DNA of 64,000 nucleotides from Sphingobium sp. GTDB taxonomy: Bacteria; Pseudomonadota; Alphaproteobacteria; Sphingomonadales; Sphingomonadaceae. The stretch is taken from NCBI GenBank assembly GCA_017745115.1, contig JAGIAA010000004.1, positions 61,249 to 125,248 of the forward strand. Reading direction: 5' to 3'. Numbering within the stretch: the stretch's first letter is position 1; each line of letters starts with the position of its first letter. Under the pieces are notes generated by a model, which did no database searches, was not told the DNA's origin, and saw only the letters and a program-made list of their open reading frames with translations. Position numbers and translations under genes: made by a program. Positions 30,655 to 39,700 of this stretch are shown here, piece after piece.

Positions 30655-31686
30655 TTATTTCGGACGATCCTTGGGCCCAGAGGCAATCGTCTTCAGCTTG
30701 TAGACGGTCATGGCGACGTTGCGGACGCCCTGTGGTGTTGCCCAGGCTTTGCCCTCGGGCGTGGCGGCGCCCATCATCCCGACGTACAGCGTCTTCCTGT
30801 CGGCGCCGGCAAAGGCGAGCGTGATCGGCGCACGCGGGGTCGGGATCACACCGAGCTGCTTGCCGGCCTTATCGAACACGTAAATGCCCGCGCCAGCCGT
30901 CGCATAGAGCCGGCCCTCGCTGTCGACAGCTAGGCCATCGGCGCCGAAGCTGCCCTGAGACTCGCTGCCGAGCGTTGCGAAGTCGCGGCGGTTCGACGTG
31001 CTGCCATCCGCGCCCACGTCGAAGGCGACGATCGTCGTGCGATTGGTGACATAGAGCGTCTTGTTGTCGGTGCTCATCACAAGGCCGTTGGTGAACATGC
31101 CGTTGCCCTCGGCAACGACGCTCACTTTGCCGTCGGCGCCGACATGATAGACGCCGGTCTGGGTGAAGAAGGCACCGCCATAGCCGTCGGCGGCGACGTC
31201 GTTGAGGCGGCCGAGCGTCTTGCCGTCAGCAAAGCTGCTCGCTAGCACCTTGCGCTCGGGCGTCAGCTGAACAACGCGCGTGTTGTCGGTGCAGGCGCCC
31301 GACACGGGGCGCAGGCCCGGATCGGTGCAGGTGCGCTCGACGGTAAACGTGCGGCCTGCCGCATCGACGGAGACCGCGCCGGCGCCGTAGATATAGGGCC
31401 ATTGCACGAAATTCTGCCCGTCCGGCCGCAGCTTCCAGATCGAATTGCTCTGTTCCTGCGCGAAATAGAGCGAGCCGTCGCCCGTGCCGCTCATGCCGTC
31501 GGCGGTCATCGGCCCCGACCAGGCGCGTTCCCACGATACATTGCCGGCGATGACGCCGGGGATGGCCGTGATCTTCACTTCCTTCTCGCCGGCAACCAAC
31601 TTGGGCTGCGCGGGACCCGCCAATGCAGACCCCGCGAGAGCAAGCGATGCGGCGAAGCCGATCGCGATTCCAGTCCGAAAGCTCAT
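30655..31686 (-). CDS. Secreted SMP-30/gluconolactonase-like beta-propeller
   Basis: A 343-residue protein with a signal peptide (MSFRTGIAIGFAASLALAGS) and repeated beta-blades: MTADGMSGTGDGSLYFAQEQ, GRLNDVAADGYGGAFFT, GMFTNGLVMSTDNKTLYVTN and FGADGLAVDSEGRLYATAGA. This is the SMP-30/LRE lactonase pattern; the Asn and Asp residues in the N-D-V-A-A-D and N-G-L segments probably bind a metal. GGAGGATGAG precedes the ATG. It is last in a three-gene set of secreted proteins and may open a lactone from a breakdown product. Confidence 0.85.
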   Translation of the reverse strand: MSFRTGIAIGFAASLALAGSALAGPAQPKLVAGEKEVKITAIPGVIAGNVSWERAWSGPMTADGMSGTGDGSLYFAQEQSNSIWKLRPDGQNFVQWPYIYGAGAVSVDAAGRTFTVERTCTDPGLRPVSGACTDNTRVVQLTPERKVLASSFADGKTLGRLNDVAADGYGGAFFTQTGVYHVGADGKVSVVAEGNGMFTNGLVMSTDNKTLYVTNRTTIVAFDVGADGSTSNRRDFATLGSESQGSFGADGLAVDSEGRLYATAGAGIYVFDKAGKQLGVIPTPRAPITLAFAGADRKTLYVGMMGAATPEGKAWATPQGVRNVAMTVYKLKTIASGPKDRPK

Positions 31687-31706
31687 CTCATCCTCCCTGG
31701 GGTCGC

Positions 31707-32498
31707 TTATTTCTCGTCGGAGGGCGGCCTGATCCCGCCGGTTCCCGTGCCGCTATAGTCGGTGCGGTCATTATCGAATTCGATGGAAATCATCCGGTCG
31801 AAGCCCTCCGCGGGCTGATAGGTGACCAGCGCTTTCCAAGGGCCGGTCAACGTCACCGGATCGGTAATGGTGAACTCATCGGTGATCCGGTTTCCGACTC
31901 TGCGGATGCGCTCGACATAGCGGGCCTCCTCGGAGAGCGGCGGCGAACCGTGGAAATAATAGTTGGGATTCTTCACCTGGATGGTTTCGACAACCAGCGT
32001 GTCGCCTTCCCAATGCCCAACGGATTCGCCCCATACCGTGGGCCAGCTGTCGTCGGTCGAAGGCAGCTTGCGGCCGTCCGTGTAGATGTGGCGAACATCG
32101 CGATAGGCATTGATGATGAGCACTTCCTCCGGCGTCACGATGAACTGGATCGGCGCCGCCGCATTCATCATCACCGGATAGCCCCAGCCCTGCGCGCCGC
32201 GGGCGCTGGCGGCCCGTGCCGCCGCCTGGCGTTTCTTGCCCTCCTCGTTCCACGGCGCGGCGAAGCCGTAGAGGGACATGACCGCGCGAGGACCGGTATC
32301 GGCGCCCGTGGTCTTGGCCTGCACCGACCGTTCTCCGAGGCCGCCGATCGACGTTTCGTCATTCTCGGTGAGCCAGTAGCCGGTCCAGTCCGGCAGCTTG
32401 GCGAACGACTTTGCACGGGCCGCTGGCGTCGCGTCCTTGGCCAGCACCGGCCCGGCCGCGAGCAGCGCGACCGCCACACAAGCAGCGGCGGCCTTCAC
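31707..32498 (-). CDS. Secreted hypothetical protein of DUF6152-associated cluster
   Basis: A 263-residue protein with a signal peptide (MKAAAACVAVALLAAGPVLA). The segment KLPDWTGYWLTENDE and the strands VIINAYRDVRHIYTDGRKLP, SVGHWEGDTLVVETIQVKN and YVERIRRVGNRITDEFTI are typical of a family of secreted beta-rich proteins common in sphingomonads, with no assigned function. Its ATG overlaps the stop of the upstream DUF6152 gene by four bases (ATGA), so the two are coupled; the beta-propeller gene follows after 20 bases. Confidence 0.8.
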   Translation of the reverse strand: MKAAAACVAVALLAAGPVLAKDATPAARAKSFAKLPDWTGYWLTENDETSIGGLGERSVQAKTTGADTGPRAVMSLYGFAAPWNEEGKKRQAAARAASARGAQGWGYPVMMNAAAPIQFIVTPEEVLIINAYRDVRHIYTDGRKLPSTDDSWPTVWGESVGHWEGDTLVVETIQVKNPNYYFHGSPPLSEEARYVERIRRVGNRITDEFTITDPVTLTGPWKALVTYQPAEGFDRMISIEFDNDRTDYSGTGTGGIRPPSDEK

Positions 32499-32890
32499 GA
32501 CGACGCCTTGCTGAGAGGAACGCCCTTTCCGATCGGCTTGCCGTCGGCCATCGTCGCCGTGACGATCACGGCGCCGGGCTTGCCGTCCTTGAGCGGATTG
32601 ACGGTCACGGTGATGGCCGTGCCATTCTTGAGCGTCGTCGGGCGCCAGCCGGCTGCATAGAGATACATCGGCGCGCCCATCTCAAGGCTCCACTCGACGT
32701 CCTTGCCCGCCGCGTCCTTGACGATCAGCTGGATGTAACAGTGAGGATTGGTCCACTGGAACTCACGGACCGTGCCGGTCAGTTTGACCGTCTTGGTCTG
32801 ATCGAACATGGCCATGCTGTGATGCGCCGGCGCCCCGGTCGCGCAGATCGACAGGGCGCACGCGCCCGCCCATGCAAGATAGTGCCGCAA
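32495..32890 (-). CDS. DUF6152 family secreted protein
   Basis: A 131-residue protein if it starts at the TTG at 32890, six bases after GGGAG; an in-frame GTG at 32938 would add 16 polar residues ahead of the signal peptide. The mature part begins AHHSMAMFDQTKTVKLTGTV and continues REFQWTNPHCYIQL. This HHSMAMFD...EFQWTNPH pattern marks DUF6152, a small beta-barrel (OB-like) secreted family, perhaps metal-binding through the His pair. It is first in a coupled three-gene set. Confidence 0.8.
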   Translation of the reverse strand: MRHYLAWAGACALSICATGAPAHHSMAMFDQTKTVKLTGTVREFQWTNPHCYIQLIVKDAAGKDVEWSLEMGAPMYLYAAGWRPTTLKNGTAITVTVNPLKDGKPGAVIVTATMADGKPIGKGVPLSKASS

Positions 32891-33049
32891 TTCCCTCTCC
32901 CGGACTTTGGTCTCTAATTGTTTGCTCTCTTCTGACACCGGAAATCGCTTTCGTCACCCATGTTCGTGACGACGGGCGTAATCGACGCGACGAAGCGGAA
33001 CCGGCGGCGCATCCGGACGTTGGCGGCTTGTCAGAGAAGGAGCTTCGTC

Positions 33050-33457
33050 ATGCTCGACAAGCAGGAGATCATCGATCTCGAAAACCGCTTCTGGAAGACC
33101 ATGGTCGACAAGGATGTCGAAGCCGCCACGGCGATGATGGCAGGCCGGTCCATCGTCACCGGCGCGCAAGGGGCCGCCACGATCGACAACCAGTCCTTCG
33201 CGCAGATGATGCGCGAGGGAAAATGGACGCTGGAGAGCTACACGTTCAGCGACGTCCAGGTCGAATTCCCCGCGCCCGATGTCGCGGTGATCGGCTACAA
33301 GGTTTCGGAGCGGCTGATCCTCGATGGCGAACCATTGACGATGGAAGCGGCAGACGCCTCCACCTGGATCAAGCGCGACGGCAAATGGCAGTGCGCGCTG
33401 CACACCGAATCCGTGCTCGGCGACCCGTTCGGGCGCGATCGCACCGCGAAGGAATAG
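33050..33457 (+). CDS. NTF2-like (DUF4440) protein
   Basis: A 135-residue SnoaL/DUF4440-type alpha+beta barrel: IIDLENRFWKTMVDKDVEAA at the N-terminus, then strands SYTFSDVQVEFPAPDVAVIG and STWIKRDGKWQCALHTES. The ATG at 33050 follows AGAAGGAG nine bases upstream. No signal peptide, so it is cytoplasmic. Such folds serve as small enzymes or ligand-binding proteins; the role is not known. It is divergent from the DUF6152 set and followed by a terminator. Confidence 0.85.
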   Translation: MLDKQEIIDLENRFWKTMVDKDVEAATAMMAGRSIVTGAQGAATIDNQSFAQMMREGKWTLESYTFSDVQVEFPAPDVAVIGYKVSERLILDGEPLTMEAADASTWIKRDGKWQCALHTESVLGDPFGRDRTAKE

Positions 33458-33467
33458 CGCCGGTCAC

Positions 33468-33502
33468 AAAAAAGCCGGACTGGTCACCCAGCCCGGCCTT
33501 TC
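33468..33502. terminator. Bidirectional terminator between NTF2-like gene and atpF
   Basis: GCCGG-a-CTGG (33474-33483) pairs with CCAG-c-CCGGC (33488-33497) around TCAC, with an A run before and CTTTC after. It serves both convergent genes. Confidence 0.85.
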
Positions 33503-33527
33503 ATGTCGGTGGCGATGCAAGTCCCGC

Positions 33528-34079
33528 CTAGTGCGAGAGCTTGCCGATCGTCTCGTCGATCAGGCCCTTGTCGGCCTTGGCGTCGTGGACCTGGCCGATC
33601 AGCGTCGCGGCAGCGGCAGTCGCGGCCTTGGCAGCCTGCGCACGCAGGCCGGCGACGGCGGTACGCTCAGCGGCGGCAATCTTGTCCTCGGCCATCTTCT
33701 GGCGGCGGCCGATCAACTCGGTGGTGCTGACCTCGAGCGCGGCAACCATGTCCTCGGCTTCGAGCTTGGCCTGGGCGATGATCGCTTCGGCGTCCTTCTT
33801 GCTCTGCGCCTGCTTGGCCTGGGCGTCGGCGAGCAGCGCCTCGGCTTCCGCACGGAGCGCCTTGGCCTCGTTCAATGCCTTCACCGTCTCGGCGATGCGC
33901 GCATCAAGCGCCGTCATGATCTTCTGCGGCGCCTTGGCGACGAAGATCGCGAGCAGCAGAAAGATGGTGAGGCCGACATAGACCCAGCCTTCGGCGCCCA
34001 GGCCCAGCAAGGTCGCCTCGACGTGCTCGCCATGCGCGCCGCCATGGGCTTCGGTCATTGCGGTGGTTTCTTCGGCCAT
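33528..34079 (-). CDS. atpF: F0 ATP synthase subunit b
   Basis: A 183-residue stator subunit. After a 32-residue His- and Glu-rich N-terminus comes one membrane segment (VYVGLTIFLLLAIFVAKAPQ) and then a long charged coiled coil that reaches to F1 (ARIAETVKALNEAKALRAEA onward). Last gene of the F0 operon, 11 bases after the b' gene. The N-terminal extension is longer than in E. coli but common in sphingomonads. Confidence 0.95.
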   Translation of the reverse strand: MAEETTAMTEAHGGAHGEHVEATLLGLGAEGWVYVGLTIFLLLAIFVAKAPQKIMTALDARIAETVKALNEAKALRAEAEALLADAQAKQAQSKKDAEAIIAQAKLEAEDMVAALEVSTTELIGRRQKMAEDKIAAAERTAVAGLRAQAAKAATAAAATLIGQVHDAKADKGLIDETIGKLSH

Positions 34080-34090
34080 GACGAACTCCC

Positions 34091-34579
34091 TCAGGCCTTG
34101 GCCAGCGCGGCCTTGGCAGCCGCCTTCGCCTTGTCGTCGGCCGGGCGGATGCCGGTCAGACGCTCGACGATCGAACCGGCTGCGTCAGCGGCAATGCCCT
34201 GTATCTCACCGGCGGCCTTGGCACGGGCCGTGTCGAGCGCCGCCTGAGCGGCCTCGGCCTTGGCACCGAGCGCGGCGTCAACCTCGTGCAGCCGCGCCTC
34301 GACGCCCTTCTGGGCATCCGAGCGGGCCGTTGCGAGCAGCGCACGCGCCTCGTCCTGCGCCTTGCGCAACGACGCCTGATAGGCCTCCGCCACGCTATCG
34401 GATTCGGCCTTGGCGACCTGCGCCGCCTCGAGATCGCCCAGCACCTTGTCCTCGCGTTCCTGCATCACATTGCCGAGCTTCGGCAGTGTGGCGCGCACGA
34501 CCACGAAGTAGAGGATCGCGAAGAAAGCCGCGAGCCACACCATCTGGGGCAGGAAATGGGCGAAATTAAATTGGGGCAT
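34091..34579 (-). CDS. F0 ATP synthase subunit b'
   Basis: A 162-residue second stator subunit, found in photosynthetic bacteria and Alphaproteobacteria, where it pairs with b. It starts MPQFNFAHFLPQMVWLAAFF with the membrane segment at residues 8-30, then a coiled coil from EREDKVLGDLEAAQVAKAES. It follows atpE by 31 bases in the F0 operon. Confidence 0.95.
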   Translation of the reverse strand: MPQFNFAHFLPQMVWLAAFFAILYFVVVRATLPKLGNVMQEREDKVLGDLEAAQVAKAESDSVAEAYQASLRKAQDEARALLATARSDAQKGVEARLHEVDAALGAKAEAAQAALDTARAKAAGEIQGIAADAAGSIVERLTGIRPADDKAKAAAKAALAKA

Positions 34580-34610
34580 TGCCGCCTCGGCCGATCCGTG
34601 TCTGTCGATC

Positions 34611-34835
34611 TTACGAGAAAGCGAGCGCCAGCGCGACGACGGCCGCGATGAGGCCGAGAGCTTCCGTCACGGCGAAGCCGAAAATCAGACGGCCGCCCAT
34701 CTTGGCGTCAGCTTCCGGATTACGGACTGCGCCGTTCAGATACTGACCGAAGATGTTGCCCACGCCGATGGCGGCCATGCCGGCACCGATTGCTGCGAGG
34801 CCCGCGCCGATCTTGCTTGCGGTTGCTGGATCCAT
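34611..34835 (-). CDS. atpE: F0 ATP synthase subunit c
   Basis: A 74-residue hairpin of two membrane helices forming the rotor ring. The polar loop contains R38-N39-P40 (AVRNPEA). The ion-carrying carboxylate is E58 (FGFAVTEALGL). The residue after it is Ala rather than Ser/Thr, so this looks like a proton ring and not a sodium ring. The ATG at 34835 gives the expected family start MDPATASKIGAG. Confidence 0.97.
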   Translation of the reverse strand: MDPATASKIGAGLAAIGAGMAAIGVGNIFGQYLNGAVRNPEADAKMGGRLIFGFAVTEALGLIAAVVALALAFS

Positions 34836-34873
34836 GGTAATAACCTCTTCTTTCTGTGCAATTGAATGAGTGT

Positions 34874-35623
34874 TCAGTGGAGGTTGATCGCGTCGTTCAG
34901 ATAGAGCGAAGCGAGCAGTGCGAAGACATAGGCCTGAACGACGGCGATCAGCACCTCGAGTGCCGAAAGCGCAATGTTCACCGAGAGCGGCAACAGGCCA
35001 AAAACATAAGGCAGCGCGCCGAAAGAGCCGAGTGTGACGATGAAGGTGCCGAACACCTTGAGCAGCACGTGACCGGCGGTCATGTTGGCGAACAGACGAA
35101 TGGCGAGCGTGAACGGGCGGCTGAGGAAGCTCAGAAACTCGATCACGAACACGAAGGCGCCGAGCGCCACGCCCGAACCATGCGGCCAGAACAGGGCGAA
35201 GAAATGCAGGCCATGGCGCGCGAAACCGACGATGCAGACCGTCGCGAAGACGATGACGGCAAGCGCCAGCGTGACCGCGATATGGCTGGTCGGCGTGAAG
35301 GCGCCGATCCACGGCAGCAGGCCGAGCAGATTGCAGGCCAGCACGAAAATGAAGATCGAGAAGATCAGCGGCGCGAAGCGGCGACCCTCGGGCCCCACAT
35401 TCTCGTCCAGCATCTTTCGAACGAAATCATAGATATATTCGACGGCTGCCTGCCAGCGGCCCGGTACGAGCTGCGGCTTGGCGGTGCCCACGAACAGGAA
35501 GATCGAGACGGCGGCAAGCGCAATCGCCATCCACAGCGAGCTGTTGGTGAACGACACATCATAGGCGCCCACCTGCATCGGGTGGAGCACGGTGATTTCG
35601 AACTGTTCCATCGGGCCGGCCAT
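34874..35623 (-). CDS. atpB: F0 ATP synthase subunit a
   Basis: A 249-residue membrane protein forming the proton channel. The essential arginine lies in FTLAIRLFANMTAGHVLLKV; QAYVFALLASLYLNDAINLH is the typical C-terminus. N-terminal FTNSSLWMAIALAAVSIFL and the segment RKMLDENVGPEGRRFAPLIF also match the alphaproteobacterial form. It follows atpI by ten bases and precedes atpE by 38. Confidence 0.97.
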   Translation of the reverse strand: MAGPMEQFEITVLHPMQVGAYDVSFTNSSLWMAIALAAVSIFLFVGTAKPQLVPGRWQAAVEYIYDFVRKMLDENVGPEGRRFAPLIFSIFIFVLACNLLGLLPWIGAFTPTSHIAVTLALAVIVFATVCIVGFARHGLHFFALFWPHGSGVALGAFVFVIEFLSFLSRPFTLAIRLFANMTAGHVLLKVFGTFIVTLGSFGALPYVFGLLPLSVNIALSALEVLIAVVQAYVFALLASLYLNDAINLH

Positions 35624-35633
35624 GGTCGGTCCT

Positions 35634-35933
35634 TCAATCCTTCCTGTCGTTGGCGTTGTCAGCGTCGAACTCGGTCGAAGTCTTCATCGCGCGGCGAGTG
35701 CCAGCGGCGAAGCCCAGAACGAGCAACACGATCATCGCCCAAGGTGCAGTCCCGGCGAACCGATCGATGAGCCAGCCAAGAAAGCCGCTCACCAGGATCG
35801 CGCCGACAAACTCGATGCCGATCGCCCAACCGCGGCTTTCCGAAGCGCCTTCGCCTGCCGTGATCCCGCGTTGCTGGGCAGACTTGGCCTTCGCAATACG
35901 CTGATCAAGCTCGTCTCGACTCTCGTCGGTCAA
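35634..35933 (-). CDS. atpI: AtpZ/AtpI family assembly protein
   Basis: A 99-residue protein with two membrane segments (WAIGIEFVGAILVSGFLGWL and PWAMIVLLVLGFAAGTR) separated by IDRFAGTA, the AtpI/AtpZ pattern. Members help assemble the c ring or carry magnesium. It is the first gene of the F0 operon; about 190 bases upstream, before ydbL, hold its promoter but no clear motif. Confidence 0.9.
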   Translation of the reverse strand: MTDESRDELDQRIAKAKSAQQRGITAGEGASESRGWAIGIEFVGAILVSGFLGWLIDRFAGTAPWAMIVLLVLGFAAGTRRAMKTSTEFDADNANDRKD

Positions 35934-36125
35934 ACCGGATTACCCCTGATCGAAAAAATGCGTTTCCCCGCGCGCTGCACAGGGATTTGCTTGCCGCAGG
36001 TGACCCACCCGAAGCGCGGCCCGTGTAGAAAGGGAGCCCCCCCAAGTCAACCTTGCTTGCGCGGCGCACAAAATGCGGCTGAAAACCGGGCCTCAAGGGC
36101 TCGGAACGGCTCGAATCGCCGCCGT

Positions 36126-36515
36126 TCAGCCGCCGCTGCCGGCACAATAAGCCGGAAGAGCAATCGCGCCGGCGCCCTTCACCTGCCAGTCGGCCGCGCC
36201 GATCTTGTAGATCTGGCCGGTCTGCACACGGGAGCTGAGTGTCTGGCAACCCGTGCTCGCCGCGACTTCCTGGACCGTTACGTTCCGCTTGGCGGCAAGA
36301 TCGGTATAGGCGGCGCGGCGCTTGATGTTGAGGGCATCGACCGCCGCACGGACGTCGGCGCCGACCGATCCCTTGATGCCGAGATAGCCGTCGGCCTGTT
36401 CGCCGACGGTGCCGGCAGCCTTGGCGGCGCTGATGACGTTGTCCTGGGCAAGCGCAGGCGCGCCGAGCCCGGCGATGAGAGCGATAGCCGCTACTCTGGT
36501 GATGAAGCGTGTCAT
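36126..36515 (-). CDS. ydbL: YdbL family (DUF1318) periplasmic protein
   Basis: A 129-residue secreted protein with signal peptide MTRFITRVAAIALIAGLGAP. DUF1318 features are AKAAGTVGEQADGYLGIKGS, VDALNIKRRAAYTDLAAKRN and VQEVAASTGCQTL. In E. coli, YdbL works with YnbE and YdbH in carrying phospholipids to the outer membrane and limits YnbE multimers. The ATG overlaps the ynbE stop (ATGA), giving a coupled ydbH-ynbE-ydbL operon. Confidence 0.9.
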   Translation of the reverse strand: MTRFITRVAAIALIAGLGAPALAQDNVISAAKAAGTVGEQADGYLGIKGSVGADVRAAVDALNIKRRAAYTDLAAKRNVTVQEVAASTGCQTLSSRVQTGQIYKIGAADWQVKGAGAIALPAYCAGSGG

Positions 36516-36703
36516 TCGGGGAAAAGCTCCGGATTCTTGTCGATGAGGTCCTTGGCGTCCTTCTGGAGAGCGACGACCACGTTCGCATCGATCTTGATGT
36601 TGAGGTTGATCTCGATTGGCTTGTCGGGCGCGCGCACGTTGATGCAGCCGCTCGTCAGGCCCAAAATCGCCAGTATCGACGCTGTCCCGATCCTGCGTTC
36701 CAT
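36512..36703 (-). CDS. ynbE: YnbE family lipoprotein
   Basis: A 63-residue outer-membrane lipoprotein. The lipobox is LTSGC (cysteine at residue 20). The mature part CINVRAPDKPIEINLNIKID, followed by a short helix, is the YnbE pattern. YnbE forms a beta-strand stack with the end of YdbH, linking it to the outer membrane. The ATG at 36703 follows AGGAG; an ATG at 36721 overlaps the ydbH stop but has no better site. Confidence 0.92.
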   Translation of the reverse strand: MERRIGTASILAILGLTSGCINVRAPDKPIEINLNIKIDANVVVALQKDAKDLIDKNPELFPE

Positions 36704-36717
36704 GCATCTCCTGTGCC

Positions 36718-39700
36718 TCATTTCCGGTTCCCTTCTGCACTCTTCTCGCTGTCGGCTGGCTGAACGGCAAGACTATCATTGGCCCTGGCCGCTTTTTCCT
36801 CCTGGATCTTCCGCCGAATCAAATCGGTCGGGTCGCTCAAATCGGTGTAGACGCCGAGCAGCTTGCGGAATGGCGCTTCGATCCGGATGTTGAAGACGAT
36901 GGGAAGCTTGAGGAACGGCCGTACCAGCCAGCTGTGCTTGGTGTCCTCGCCCTGATTCACGCCGCTGAGCTTGATCTGGGTGACGAATTCTCCGTCGAGC
37001 GCGCCGTCGAGCCGAACGACAAGGCAGCGATAGTTGAAATGCTTGAGCGCATCGAAGGCGAACTTGCCCATCGTGCCGAGCTGCGCGTTCGAGACCGCTC
37101 CGACATAGGCGAGTGAGCCGCCCTGGCGCCCATTGTCGCAAACCGGCAGCGGATCGGTGGCGCTGCCGAGAACGAGCGGCGGCAAGCCGGACTGCCGCGC
37201 GATGAGCACGCCACTGTCGATGCGTCCCCCGCTTGCGTCAAAAATCATCGGGAACAGGCCGTCCAGCGTGCCATGGACATCGACGTTCTGGAGTTGGAGG
37301 GTGTTGACGAAGGCAGCCGCATCAAGCCCGACGACGCGGAACGTAAACCGGCGCGGCTGGCGCGCATCGAGATTGAGCGTGGCCGGCAGCAACTCCAGCG
37401 TGCCACCCGAGAAGGGCCAGCGCCCGCCCTCGATCTGCGCCTGCTCATTGGAAAGCAGCGCATAGTCGATGACACCGTCGAAGACATCGACGCCGGCGCT
37501 GACCTGCTTGACGGTGAGACGCTGGTGCGGCGCCGTCCTGAGACCGAGCAGGTCCGTGAAATGGATCGTCGTCGAAAAGCCGGCGACGGGGCCAAAGGCG
37601 CCCGCGAAATTCATGTCGCGTGTGGAGAATGTACCGGTGCTGGAGGTGACGCCATCCGGCGACCACTGAATCGTCCCCGATCCTTCGACCCGGCCCTCGA
37701 CATTGGCAACGATGCCCAGCGCCAACTTCGTCAGGTCATCGGGCTGGACAGCACTTCCGAAGCGCAGATCGGTGAGCGTGAAATCGGCCTGCCCTGCCCC
37801 GCTGGCGAGATCATGCCCGATCGTCATCCGGGCGACCGGCTCGCGGATTGAATGCGTGGGCGTTCCCGTCGCGACGAGCGTGCCGGTCGCCTTCACCTTG
37901 CCGTCCGCGAGCGTCAGCTTCGCGTCAGGGACCGCCATCGGATTGAAACGGGCATCGGCTTGCCGGTCGGCCACGCGCAGTGCGCCATCAAGGGCGAGCG
38001 CTCCGTCAGTGAGCTGCCATTTACCCGCAATGGCACTCAGGTCGAGCGGCACGGTGCCGATCACCGCCGTTCCGTCCGCCAAAGTGCCGGAGAGATGGCC
38101 ACCCTCACCCAGCGAGCCGTCGAAGATGCCGGCATGGAGCACGACCGGATTGGCGCCGCCGCCGATGCGGGCATCGAGACCGGCTAAGTCGAAGCGGCTC
38201 GACCGCATATCGTAGCGTGCACTTTGCGCCGCGACGCTGAGCGGGCTCTCGCCGATCTTCCCGCGCAGCGCCGGATTGGCGACGCGGAGTTGCGAGCCGC
38301 CGATGCCGCACAGGTCCAGCTTCGCCGGTTCGAAGGACGCGGTCGAAATGCGCAAGGCCGTCCAGCGCAGCGGCACGCAATCACGGGGAAGGTTGATTGT
38401 GCCATTGGCAGCGATGACGACATCCAACGGCGCCTGCAGGCCCTTAACGCCGCCGGTGCCGATCGGGCCGTCGAGCACGACGCTCGTGTTGATGCGCAGA
38501 TCGCCTTTCGGGGAGCGGAGAAAGCGCACAGGCGTCACCGCCAGGCGCGCCGAGCCGGCGCGATAGTCGAACGCGTCGAGCGTGCCAGAGAGACCGCCGC
38601 CGGGCCGGCTGGCCACCGCCAGCTTCGTCTCCGGCAAGCCTCCGCCGCCGCTTTCCAGCCCGCCGTCAAGAGTCCAGTCCCCTTTGGGCAGGTCGAGCGT
38701 CAGGCGGCTGCCCTCCCGCATGGCGATGCGCGCGCCGCTCGCCGCGGAAAAATCCGCGCCGTTGAGGAGCAACTGCATCGCCTGCCCCTCCCCAGTCACC
38801 CGCCCGCTTGCCGTAAGCCGATTGGCCCGCGACGCCGATCGCAACGCGCCGGCCAGTTTCTTGGCGAGCGGCTCCAGCGGCGTGCCCGCCGCCTGCGCCT
38901 CGATCTTGCCAAAGCTAGCCTGCGAGGTTGGCCGGATCTCCTCAGCCGTCAGCGTGCCGGCATAGCTGTAATCCTGATCCTTCGGGCTTGGCCGCACCGC
39001 ATAATCGCCGCCCAGCTTGACGGCACCTGTCGTTGCCATGCCGAGCGAGGATTGCGCCGCGGCCAGAGACGCGCTGCCGCGCAGCTCTGCGCTCGAGCCT
39101 TTAGCGGTGATAAGCCCGGAAAGCTTCGTAGCGGACTGATCGCCGAACTGAACTTGAGCGGCCGACAGGACGAAAGCGCCGGTGATGTCCGACAAGGCGA
39201 GGTCCGTGCGCAGGTCGGTGTCGATCCGGGGCGCCGCGAGCGTGAAGTGACGACCGGAACAGGCGATGTCGCGGACAGCCAGCGGCCCCTTGATCAGGAC
39301 CTTGCCGCTGTCGGTCGCGACCTTGGTCTGCGCAGCCGAGGCATTGACGGCGCAATCGCCGAACGCCAGCCGCGGCGCCGTGGCGTTGAGTTCGCCTGCA
39401 AAGCCCGAACGCAGATTGCCCACGCCGTTCAGCGCGGCATCGACCGCGCCGCTGTCCGTCGCAAGATGGACCTTCACCACCTTGAGTTCGGCTGCAATAT
39501 CGGGGAGCGCCGCTTCGCCACCGCTCTTCGGCATCAGTCTGCCGAGACTGCCGAGGTCGAGCTTGCCCTCGCGATAGCGCGCATTGACCGCAACGGTGCC
39601 GGTCCGCAGGCCCGTGACGCGAATACCCGACAGGCTGTAGCCGAGATCGACCTCGATCCAGTCGGCGGTCAGATCCGGGCGCCGGGGATCGCCGAGCACC

